A stretch of 7,432 nucleotides of DNA from Cypionkella sp. Its GTDB lineage: Bacteria > Pseudomonadota > Alphaproteobacteria > Rhodobacterales > Rhodobacteraceae. The notes beneath the pieces were generated by a model. The model saw only the letters and a list, made by a program, of their open reading frames with translations, did no database searches and was not told the origin of the DNA. The position numbers were made by a program, and so were the translations under genes. The stretch lies in the NCBI GenBank assembly GCA_023255415.1, contig JALRIN010000061.1, positions 1 to 7,432 on the forward strand. Direction: 5' to 3'. This document shows positions 1-5,735 of the stretch, one piece after another (positions within the stretch are counted from its first letter, which is position 1; every line of letters starts with the position of its first letter).

Positions 1-863
1 AGGACATCACCGGGGGTCTTCCTCGCGTTGCAGAATTGTTTGAGGCCCGTCGTCCCAAAGACCACGCCATCATCGCAGAAGCCGACGGCTATGTGCGTTT
101 TGGCAAGGACTATAAGAACAAGCGTCGCATCACGGTCGAGCCTGTCGACGAAACGCTGCAGGCTCAGGAATATATGATCCCGAAGGGCAAGCATATTCCT
201 GTGCAAGAAGGCGATTTCGTCCAAAAGGGCGATTACATCATGGACGGCAACCCGGCCCCACACGACATCCTGCGGATTTTGGGTGTCGAGGCGCTGGCGA
301 ACTACATGATCGACGAAGTTCAAGACGTCTATCGTCTGCAGGGCGTGAAGATCAACGACAAGCACATCGAGGTGATCGTTCGCCAGATGCTGCAAAAGTT
401 CGAAGTTCTCGACTCGGGCGAAACCACGTTGCTGAAAGGCGAAAACGTCGACAAGCACGAGCTGGACGAGGCCAATGATAAGGCCGCGTTGCACGGGATG
501 CGTCTTGCGGTGGCCGAGCCGATCCTTTTGGGGATCACCAAAGCCTCGCTGCAAACCCGCAGCTTTATCTCGGCGGCGTCGTTCCAGGAAACCACGCGTG
601 TGCTCACCGAAGCGTCGGTGCAGGGCAAGCGTGACAAATTGGTCGGCCTGAAAGAGAACGTGATCGTCGGCCGTTTGATCCCCGCAGGCACCGGTGGTGC
701 AACGCGTGTGGTGAAAAACATTGCCAGCACCCGCGATACCGTGGTGATCGAAGCGCGTCGTTCCGAAGCAGAAGTCGCTGTGGCCTTGGCCGCACCAGCC
801 CCTGCGCCGCAAAACGATCTTGCTGCCGCCTATGCAGCCGAGATGGAAAACCGCGAAGAGTGA
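1..863 (+). CDS. rpoC: RNA polymerase beta' subunit, C-terminal part (5' truncated)
   Basis: This is the C-terminal portion of the catalytic beta' subunit of DNA-dependent RNA polymerase. The reading frame enters at base 3 with DITGGLPRVAELFEARRPK, the strongly conserved stretch just after the trigger loop. It continues through other hallmark beta' segments: VYRLQGVKINDKHIEVIVRQ, SFISAASFQETTRVLTEA, and the GLKENVIVGRLIPAGTG end block. About 286 codons are present out of roughly 1,400 usual for alphaproteobacterial beta', so the 5' four-fifths lies outside the window. The apparent TTG start at 36 is internal to the gene and not a real start. The last 30 residues form a low-complexity Ala/Pro tail ending in MENREE, which is variable in the family. 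The stop is TGA at 861-863, followed 17 nt later by a strong terminator, so this is the end of the rpoBC operon. Identification is certain. Confidence 0.98.
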   Translation, partial: DITGGLPRVAELFEARRPKDHAIIAEADGYVRFGKDYKNKRRITVEPVDETLQAQEYMIPKGKHIPVQEGDFVQKGDYIMDGNPAPHDILRILGVEALANYMIDEVQDVYRLQGVKINDKHIEVIVRQMLQKFEVLDSGETTLLKGENVDKHELDEANDKAALHGMRLAVAEPILLGITKASLQTRSFISAASFQETTRVLTEASVQGKRDKLVGLKENVIVGRLIPAGTGGATRVVKNIASTRDTVVIEARRSEAEVAVALAAPAPAPQNDLAAAYAAEMENREE

Positions 864-880
864 TCTTGTGATCTAAACAC

Positions 881-914
881 AAAGGCCCCGTGGGAAACCA
901 CGGGGCCTTTTGCG
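881..914 (+). terminator. Rho-independent terminator of the rpoBC operon
   Basis: Arms 881-893 (AAAGGCCCCGTGG) and 898-910 (CCACGGGGCCTTT) are perfect reverse complements over 13 bp and close a GAAA (GNRA-type) tetraloop at 894-897. The 3' arm runs into TTTT and then GCGTTT. The structure sits 17 nt after the rpoC stop. The A-rich 5' edge would give a short U-run on the opposite strand too, so it could work in both directions, but no convergent gene needs it. Confidence 0.95.
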
Positions 915-951
915 TTTGGGGGGTGATAACTTATGCTTGCGCTTTGTGCCT

Positions 952-979
952 TTGGTAAGCCATGCTTGCGGGATATTTT
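952..979 (+). promoter_or_regulatory. Possible sigma-70-type promoter for the nuclease-domain gene
   Basis: TTGGTA (952-957) and TATTTT (974-979) are separated by 16 bp and lie about 27 bp before the ATG at 1006. Each hexamer is only a moderate match to consensus. The stretch is much more AT-rich than its surroundings and lies between the rpoC terminator and the next gene, so some promoter is expected here. The exact hexamers are a guess; TTGCGG (966-971) with TTATTT (990-995) is an alternative. Confidence 0.3.
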
Positions 980-1005
980 ATTTTGAACCTTATTTTGGGC
1001 GCACC

Positions 1006-2067
1006 ATGGATTTTCCACAAAAAGTCAAAGATCTGGCGCGTCGGTCTAAACACGCATCACAACATGCGCTGACCGAGGAAGCGACAAAGACCGCAGTTAT
1101 CCTGCCTCTTATTCAAGTGCTTGGTTTTGATGTCTTCAGCCTTGATGAAGTCGTGCCAGAATTTGTCGCCGATGTGGGTGTCAAAAAGGGCGAGAAAGTT
1201 GATTTTGCGATCAAGATCGATGGCAAGGTCAATATCCTTGTCGAGGCGAAACCGATTTCCATGTCGCTTGGCTCTGCGCAGTTTAATCAGCTCTATCGCT
1301 ATTTTGCGGTCACCGAGGCAAAGCTTGCGCTTTTGACAAACGGCCGCGAGCTTTGGTTCTTTTCGGATGTCGATGAACCCAATAAAATGGATAAGAAACC
1401 CTTCTTCAAGTTTGATTTACAATCCTTTGAAGACGCAGAAGTTGCCGATCTGTCGCGTTTCCAAAAAGATGAGTTCTCGATGGAAACTATCCTGGAAGCG
1501 GCCTGCCACCTCAAATACGCCAGTGCAGCCGCAAGCTATATTCGCAAGCAACTTGCAGGCCCTGATGATGAATTTGTAAAACTGGTGGGGCGGCAGATTC
1601 ACGAAGGCATGCTGACCAAAACAGTCGTCGAGCAACTGAAGCCCGCAATTCAGGCGGCATTAGATCTGGTGATCCGTGATCGCATCCAAGACAAACTGAA
1701 CGTTGCCTTTCGCCCCGAGCCTTCGCTGCAAGATCTGGGCGTAAAAGACTTGATTGATGCCCCCGCAAACACCGAAGTCGTCACCACCGATGACGAAATT
1801 CAGGCCTTCATGATCGTCAGAGCCATCGCCGCCAAGGTCTTTGACATAGACAGAGTGACGATGCGCGACGCGAAATCCTATTGCTCTGTCTTTGTCGATG
1901 ATAACAATCGCAAACCGGTCTGCAGGTTCTACTTCAACGCAAAACATTCAAAATCGCTGGGTCTTTTCGATGCGCAAAAGGCCGAGACCAAGATCCTCAT
2001 CGAACGGGTCGCCGATATCTACAAATATGCCAATCAGATCGAAGAGGCCGTGAAAGCCTTTTGCTGA
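1006..2067 (+). CDS. Solitary HsdR N-terminal-like (PD-(D/E)XK) nuclease-domain protein
   Basis: A 353-residue predicted cytoplasmic protein with the nuclease fold found at the N terminus of type I restriction HsdR subunits. Visible landmarks are a Glu-containing first helix (TEEATKTAVILPLI, E24/E25), then LGFDVF, the catalytic core D66...E80-A-K82 (VDFAI then VEAKP), the following Q92/Q95...Y99 helix (QFNQLYRYF), and LLTNGRELWFFSD (109-121). A helical middle (about 155-235) leads to a C-terminal domain (about 260-353) with CRFYFN. This matches my memory of stand-alone proteins grouped as COG4748. It is not a full HsdR: there is no helicase and no hsdM or hsdS nearby. I chose ATG 1006, preceded by a weak GGG at 997-999; the longer TTG reading begins inside the rpoC terminator hairpin. 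Hand counts give 28, 19 and 29 G+C in the 60-nt blocks starting at 1081, 1381 and 1741, against 40-41 in downstream genes, which suggests horizontal acquisition. Its biological role is not established. Confidence 0.82.
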   Translation: MDFPQKVKDLARRSKHASQHALTEEATKTAVILPLIQVLGFDVFSLDEVVPEFVADVGVKKGEKVDFAIKIDGKVNILVEAKPISMSLGSAQFNQLYRYFAVTEAKLALLTNGRELWFFSDVDEPNKMDKKPFFKFDLQSFEDAEVADLSRFQKDEFSMETILEAACHLKYASAAASYIRKQLAGPDDEFVKLVGRQIHEGMLTKTVVEQLKPAIQAALDLVIRDRIQDKLNVAFRPEPSLQDLGVKDLIDAPANTEVVTTDDEIQAFMIVRAIAAKVFDIDRVTMRDAKSYCSVFVDDNNRKPVCRFYFNAKHSKSLGLFDAQKAETKILIERVADIYKYANQIEEAVKAFC

Positions 2068-2080
2068 TCGGTGAATCTTC

Positions 2081-2117
2081 TTGACCCCTTGCCAAGCAAG
2101 CAGCGCCTTCCCATCTC
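2081..2117 (+). promoter_or_regulatory. Possible promoter upstream of the small hydrophobic ORF
   Basis: The stretch starts with TTGACC (2081-2086), a good -35 candidate, and also holds TTGCCA (2089-2094), which sits 17 bp before CATCTC (2112-2117). The -10 side is poor in either case. The segment TTGCCAAGCAAG (2089-2100) resembles TTGCAAGCAAG in the better promoter at 3253, differing by one extra C. No other start signal is visible before the ATG at 2144. Confidence 0.3.
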
Positions 2118-2143
2118 GGTCTCGCAAACCAAAAGGTCCACCG

Positions 2144-2227
2144 ATGAAATCCAACACGCTTAAACTCGCCATCGCAGCCCTGATCGCCCTCGCCATCATC
2201 GGCGGCGACATGCTGGTAGCCCTTTAA
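2144..2227 (+). CDS. Probable 27-residue single-span membrane small protein
   Basis: The frame reads ATG AAA TCC AAC ACG CTT AAA and onward to TAA, giving 27 residues: a basic N terminus (MKSNTLKLA) followed by a hydrophobic Ala/Leu/Ile segment, then IIGGDMLVAL at the end. A ribosome binding site AAAAGG (2131-2136) lies 7 nt before the ATG. Codon choice (GCC, ATC, CTC, CTG) fits a translated GC-rich frame. There is no cysteine, so it is not an entericidin-type lipoprotein, and no recognisable signal-peptidase site. The peptide is almost entirely one membrane-spanning segment interrupted by a Gly-Gly-Asp. I do not recognise a family and assign no function. It lies between the nuclease-domain gene and the transporter gene and could be co-transcribed with the latter. 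Confidence 0.5.
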   Translation: MKSNTLKLAIAALIALAIIGGDMLVAL

Positions 2228-2250
2228 CCTTTCATCTGTCTCTAAATATC

Positions 2251-2329
2251 CCACGGGGGAAGCGCCGCAGGCGCTGGGGGTGTGAAACCCCCAAACGCGG
2301 TTTCAGCAAGCCTCTTCCCCCCAAGGCTT
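2251..2329 (+). repeat. Hairpin-rich GC segment, possible dispersed intergenic repeat
   Basis: Nested inverted repeats crowd this non-coding stretch. An outer pair GGGGGAAG (2255-2262) / CTTCCCCC (2314-2321) encloses AGCGCC-GCA-GGCGCT (2261-2275) and GGGGGT-GTGAA-ACCCCC (2276-2292). AAGCCT (2308-2313) and AGGCTT (2324-2329) form an overlapping alternative stem. It begins after AAATATCCC (2244-2252), a pattern I associate from memory with repetitive intergenic DNA in Rhodobacterales. Only one copy is visible, so repeat status is inference. None of the stems is followed by a clean T-run, so a terminator role is weak. Confidence 0.35.
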
Positions 2330-2360
2330 TGCCCTGATACCTCTGCGCCAAGGGGGAGCC

Positions 2361-3248
2361 ATGGCCATTTCTGACAACCTGCGCGGCGCGCTTTATATGA
2401 GCCTGTCGATGTTCTCCTTTACGGTGAATGATACCTTTATGAAGGCCGTCACCCAGACGCTGCCCTTGTTCCAGACCATCGCGCTGCGCGGCATTATTGC
2501 CCTGCTGGGGCTGGCCTTGATCGCACGCGCGACAGGGCAGTTGCGCTTTGATATGTCGCGCCGCGATGCCAAGCTGATCACGCTGCGCTCGCTTGCCGAT
2601 GTGATCGCGACAATCCTGTTTTTGACCGCGCTGCAGCATATGCAGCTGGCCAATCTGTCGGCGATCATTCAGGCGATGCCGCTGGCGGTAACCCTGGGCG
2701 CGGCACTTTGGTTCAAAGACCACATCGGTTGGCGGCGGATGACGGCGATTTTGATCGGCTTTGTCGGTGTGGTGATCATTATCAGCCCTGGCAGTGAAGG
2801 CTTTGACGGCTGGTCGCTTTTGGGGCTTGGCTCGGTGCTGGCGATTGTGGTGCGCGATTTATCGGTGCGGCCGCTGTCGCGCGAGGTGCCCTCGATCATG
2901 GTGGCGCTGGGCGCGGGGGCTGCAGTCTTTGCCATGGGGCTGATCGGCTCGGCGTTTCAGGGCTGGCAGCCGGTGAATGCTGTGCAAAGCGCGCAGATTG
3001 CCGGTGCTGGGGTAATGCTGACGCTGGGCTATCTCAGCTCGGTGATGGCGATGCGGGTCGGTGATATCGGCTTTGTCGCGCCCTTCCGCTATAGCTCGCT
3101 GCTTTGGGCGATCTTGCTTGGCTGGGTGTTTTTCGCCAATCTGCCGCCGTTGCATGCGGTGATCGGTGCGGCTTTGGTGGTGGCCACGGGCATCTATACC
3201 TTGCTGCGCGAGCGGAAATTGCGCCAGCAAGCCCGCTTGCGCGCCTGA
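2361..3248 (+). CDS. EamA/DMT-superfamily inner-membrane transporter
   Basis: A 295-residue polytopic membrane protein with about ten hydrophobic spans (approximately 9-29, 36-55, 72-92, 97-117, 124-141, 150-170, 178-198, 212-232, 237-260, 264-284). They are arranged as two EamA repeats, and the basic tail (LRERKLRQQARLRA) is expected in the cytoplasm. Family-typical features are the GALYMSLSMFSFTVND opening, ALRG after helix one, and the PLAVTLGAALWFKD helix-four block that closes the first repeat. Length is normal for the family. ATG 2361 is preceded by the G-rich AGGGGGAG (2351-2358). DMT carriers export or import small metabolites. Relatives include SAM importers and the RibN riboflavin transporter, but residues visible here do not fix the substrate. 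No terminator follows, and a promoter-like sequence begins 5 nt after the stop. Confidence 0.9.
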   Translation: MAISDNLRGALYMSLSMFSFTVNDTFMKAVTQTLPLFQTIALRGIIALLGLALIARATGQLRFDMSRRDAKLITLRSLADVIATILFLTALQHMQLANLSAIIQAMPLAVTLGAALWFKDHIGWRRMTAILIGFVGVVIIISPGSEGFDGWSLLGLGSVLAIVVRDLSVRPLSREVPSIMVALGAGAAVFAMGLIGSAFQGWQPVNAVQSAQIAGAGVMLTLGYLSSVMAMRVGDIGFVAPFRYSSLLWAILLGWVFFANLPPLHAVIGAALVVATGIYTLLRERKLRQQARLRA

Positions 3249-3252
3249 TCAT

Positions 3253-3281
3253 TTGCAAGCAAGGGGCGGCTGCCCTATAGA
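3253..3281 (+). promoter_or_regulatory. Likely promoter of the four-gene glycosylation cluster
   Basis: TTGCAA (3253-3258) and TATAGA (3276-3281) are separated by exactly 17 bp. Each matches the sigma-70 consensus at four of six positions. A start near 3288 would leave a leader of about 30 nt containing the GGAAA ribosome binding site at 3309-3313 before ATG 3318. It sits directly after the transporter gene, the only inter-gene gap before the overlapping cluster. Confidence 0.5.
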
Positions 3282-3317
3282 GACGCGAACCGTGATCTGC
3301 CGCTGGCTGGAAACCCT

Positions 3318-4046
3318 ATGACCCAAATCTCTGTCGTAATTCCGGCCCGCAACGAGGCCGAGAACATCATCACCTTGGTCGAGGATATCGACCGCGCACT
3401 GACCGCCCTCGGGGATTTCGAGATTATCGTGGTCGATGATGCCTCGACCGACAGCTCGGTTGCCGTGCTACGCCAACGCGCCCAAAGCATGCCGCATCTG
3501 CGGGTGCTGATGCATAACCGCGCGGGTGGACAATCGGCGGCGGTGCATTCGGGCGTGCTGGCAGCCCGCAGCCCGGTGATTTGCACGCTGGATGGCGACG
3601 GTCAGAACCCTGCCGAGGAATTGCCGCATCTTTTGGCACCGATCCTTGGCGACGCCACCGGCCGTATTGGTTTGGTGGCAGGCCAGCGCGTTGCGCGGCA
3701 GGACACTTGGTCTAAAAAGCTGGCATCAAAATTCGCCAACGGACTGCGCGGCTGGATGTTGCAAGACGGCACCCGCGACACCGGCTGCGGGCTGAAGGCG
3801 TTTCGGCGCGAGGCGTTTTTGGCACTGCCCTATTTCAACCATATGCACCGCTATTTGCCGGCGCTGTTTGCGCGTGACGGCTGGCAGATTGCCCATGTCG
3901 ATGTCACCCACCGCGCGCGCGGGGCAGGGCGGTCGAATTATTCCAACTTGCAACGCGCCGCCGTTGGAGCCGTGGATTTGATCGGGGTGGCTTGGCTGCT
4001 GCGCCGACGCAAAACCGCGCGGGTGCTGCCGGACGATCTGACATGA
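3318..4046 (+). CDS. GT2 glycosyltransferase, polyprenyl-phosphate sugar synthase type (DPM1/ArnC/RgtE-like)
   Basis: A 242-residue GT-A fold enzyme expected to transfer a sugar from a nucleotide donor to a polyprenyl phosphate at the cytoplasmic membrane face. Visible motifs in order are ISVVIPARNEAENI (4-17), the nucleotide-binding VVDDAS with D40/D41, GGQSAAVHSG (70-79), the metal-binding DGDGQNP with D92 and D94, DTGCGLKAFRR (154-164), and the C-terminal GRSNY (204-208), equivalent to the R-x-G-x-S-K/N-Y block of dolichol-phosphate mannose synthases. It has no C-terminal membrane helices, unlike ArnC or GtrB, so it is the short soluble form. Its neighbour in the overlapping operon is a small membrane protein that might serve as its membrane partner. 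The sugar (mannose, galacturonate, aminoarabinose or other) cannot be read from sequence. Confidence 0.9.
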   Translation: MTQISVVIPARNEAENIITLVEDIDRALTALGDFEIIVVDDASTDSSVAVLRQRAQSMPHLRVLMHNRAGGQSAAVHSGVLAARSPVICTLDGDGQNPAEELPHLLAPILGDATGRIGLVAGQRVARQDTWSKKLASKFANGLRGWMLQDGTRDTGCGLKAFRREAFLALPYFNHMHRYLPALFARDGWQIAHVDVTHRARGAGRSNYSNLQRAAVGAVDLIGVAWLLRRRKTARVLPDDLT

Positions 4047-4351
4047 TGCACGAACTTCTTAGCAAATTTGGTGCGGGCAGCACTGGTGATGCGGTTTGGT
4101 TGCTTGTGGGCTTGCTGGGCCAATTGGCCTTTACCGCAAGATTTATCGTGCAATGGGTGGCTTCCGAGCGTGCCAAGGCCTCGGTGATGCCGGTGGCGTT
4201 TTGGTATCTTTCGATCGTGGGCGGGCTGGTGGTTCTGGCCTATGGCATTCACAAACTGGATCTGGTGATCATTTTGGGGCAGATGCCCGGGGTGGTGGTC
4301 TATAGCCGCAACCTTTGGCTGATCCGAAAGGGCAAACGTGTTCAGATCTGA
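4043..4351 (+). CDS. LAB_N-domain small membrane protein (lipid-A-disaccharide synthase N-terminal-like)
   Basis: A 102-residue protein with three hydrophobic spans (about 18-39, 50-69, 73-94) and a basic C terminus. It matches the LAB_N domain named for N-terminal extensions of some LpxB proteins. Characteristic residues are GQ at 26-27, ARFIVQW (32-38), SE (41-42), MPVAFWYLS (49-57), GQMPG (79-83) and YSRNLWL (87-93). It contains no glycosyltransferase domain and so is not LpxB itself. The three-helix plan with a proline in helix two resembles SemiSWEET/PQ-loop half-transporters; from this and the context I infer a role in anchoring GT2 or moving the lipid-linked sugar across the membrane, as ArnE/ArnF do. 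The start ATG 4043 overlaps the GT2 stop in an ATGA; ATG 4046 is the alternative. The function of the family is not established to my knowledge. Confidence 0.87.
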   Translation: MMHELLSKFGAGSTGDAVWLLVGLLGQLAFTARFIVQWVASERAKASVMPVAFWYLSIVGGLVVLAYGIHKLDLVIILGQMPGVVVYSRNLWLIRKGKRVQI

Positions 4352-5735
4352 TCTGGGCTGGTTTCGGCCGGCTGCACTTATCGTCGTGGCGCTGACCTGC
4401 GCGCGTTGGGCGTTGCTGGTGTTGGACCGCACCGACCTTTATGTTGACGAGTCGCAATACTGGCTGTGGGGCCAAGAATTTGCTTTCGGCTATTATTCAA
4501 AACCTCCGCTGATTGGCTGGCTGATTGGTGCTGTGACCACTTTGGCGGGCAGTGACACGGTGTTTTGGGTGCGCATGCCGGGGGCCGCACTGCATGGGGC
4601 CACTGCGTTGATCTTGGCGGCTTGGGCCGCGCGCTGGATGGGGCGGCGCGAAGCCGTGCTGACGGCTGCGGTCTATGCCAGCCTGCCGATGGCGGCGCTG
4701 GGAAGCCTGCTGATCTCGACCGATACCGTGATGGCGCCGTTTTACGCTGCAGCGCTTTATTTCTTTGCACGGCTGACCGAAGCACGCGCGCCGCGGTTTG
4801 CGCTGCTGGCGGGAGCGGCGATTGGGGCTGCCTTTATGGCGAAATATGCGGCGGTATATTTTCTGATCGGGGTGGCGCTGATCCAGATTGCACCGGCTTA
4901 CCGCATTGGTTGGCGCAATGGCGCGCTGATGCTGGCCGCTTTTGCGGCGGTGATTTCGCCCAATATCTGGTGGAACCTAAGCCACAAGCTGACGACCTTT
5001 TCGCATACGGTGGATAATGTCGGCTGGCTGCGCAGTGGCGCTGCACTGCATCCTGCGGGGATGGTCGAGTTTTTGCTGTCGCAAGCGGCGGTTGTTGGAC
5101 CGGTGGTGTTGATCGCCATGTTGATCGGGGTGCGCCGTGTCCCTGCGATGGCGGCTTTTGTCTTGCCGCCCTTGCTGGTGGTGACAGTGCAAGCCTTGTT
5201 GGGAACCGCGCAAGCGAATTGGGCGATTGCAGCCTATTTCGCCGGAACCGTCTTGGCGGTGCGGGTGCTCACCGCGCATTGGAACCTGCTGATTGCATCT
5301 TTTGGTGTGAATGCGGTGTTCTGTCTGGGCTTGCCGTTGTTGACGATTTTCACCTCTCTGACCTTTCCCAGTGGCAGACCGCTGCTGGATCGCCAGCTGG
5401 GTCGCGTGCAGATGAGCCAGCAGATCATTGCGCTGGCGCATGAGAACGGCGATTTGCCGGTTCTGGCGATGCCGCGCGATATTCTGGCGGATCTGTTTTA
5501 TACTGGCGCGGACTCGGGTTTGACGTTTTATGCGCCGCGCCCAACGGGCCGTGCGCAGAATCATTATGAACAGCGCTATCCTCTGCCCCAAGGGCTGACG
5601 GGCAAACTGCTGTTGATCACCAATGCGCCGCCGGCCTGTGCAGGGCCTGCCTTGCCGCTGCAGGCAAAGGGCGGGGCCTATGCCAAGTGGCAGCTTGCGG
5701 CCTATGTTGTGGAGGCCGCTTGTGTCGCGCCTTGA
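4338..5735 (+). CDS. GT39/ArnT-PMT-family membrane glycosyltransferase
   Basis: A 465-residue GT-C enzyme that would use a polyprenyl-phosphate-sugar donor in the periplasm. After a first membrane helix (about 11-29) comes the conserved acidic loop DLYVDESQYW with D37-E38, then GYYSKPPLIGWLI with K55-P56-P57, both hallmarks of PMT_2/ArnT relatives. ISTDTVMAPFYAAALYFF and MAKYAAVYF are further family blocks. Some ten or more hydrophobic segments fill the first 350 residues, and the last 100 or so (ending near CVAP) form a small non-membrane domain. The start is GTG 4338, with AAGGG at 4328-4332, inside the LAB_N gene (14-nt overlap). Known relatives put aminoarabinose (ArnT) or galacturonate (RgtA-D) on LPS; others modify proteins. 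Context with LAB_N and PAP2 favours a lipid or LPS acceptor, by inference only. Confidence 0.9.
   Translation: MFRSDLGWFRPAALIVVALTCARWALLVLDRTDLYVDESQYWLWGQEFAFGYYSKPPLIGWLIGAVTTLAGSDTVFWVRMPGAALHGATALILAAWAARWMGRREAVLTAAVYASLPMAALGSLLISTDTVMAPFYAAALYFFARLTEARAPRFALLAGAAIGAAFMAKYAAVYFLIGVALIQIAPAYRIGWRNGALMLAAFAAVISPNIWWNLSHKLTTFSHTVDNVGWLRSGAALHPAGMVEFLLSQAAVVGPVVLIAMLIGVRRVPAMAAFVLPPLLVVTVQALLGTAQANWAIAAYFAGTVLAVRVLTAHWNLLIASFGVNAVFCLGLPLLTIFTSLTFPSGRPLLDRQLGRVQMSQQIIALAHENGDLPVLAMPRDILADLFYTGADSGLTFYAPRPTGRAQNHYEQRYPLPQGLTGKLLLITNAPPACAGPALPLQAKGGAYAKWQLAAYVVEAACVAP

Noticed and set aside
329..882. Minus-strand frames opposite rpoC and across its terminator
   Set aside because: They are antisense shadows of a strongly conserved coding sequence, with unusual composition and no ribosome binding sites. 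The same applies to the other long minus-strand frames in the GC-rich genes.
910..1005. A 32-residue N-terminal extension of the nuclease-domain protein from a TTG at 910
   Set aside because: The TTG lies in the last bases of the rpoC terminator hairpin and has no ribosome binding site. The extension looks like random sequence, whereas the family-like protein begins at ATG 1006.
2088..2100. Hairpin CTTGC-CAA-GCAAG after the nuclease-domain gene as its terminator
   Set aside because: The stem is only 5 bp and no T-run follows. It overlaps promoter-like sequence instead.
3992..4042. Upstream extension of the LAB_N protein from 3992
   Set aside because: It reads through the GT2 gene in another frame and adds a hydrophilic 17-residue lead. 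The ATGA overlap at 4043-4046 is the normal coupled start.
5623..5721. Upstream extension of the PAP2 protein (Arg/Pro-rich) from an ATG-like start at 5623
   Set aside because: It is an out-of-frame reading of the GT39 C-terminal coding region. The GTG at 5722 has a GGAGG at ideal distance and starts just before the first membrane helix.
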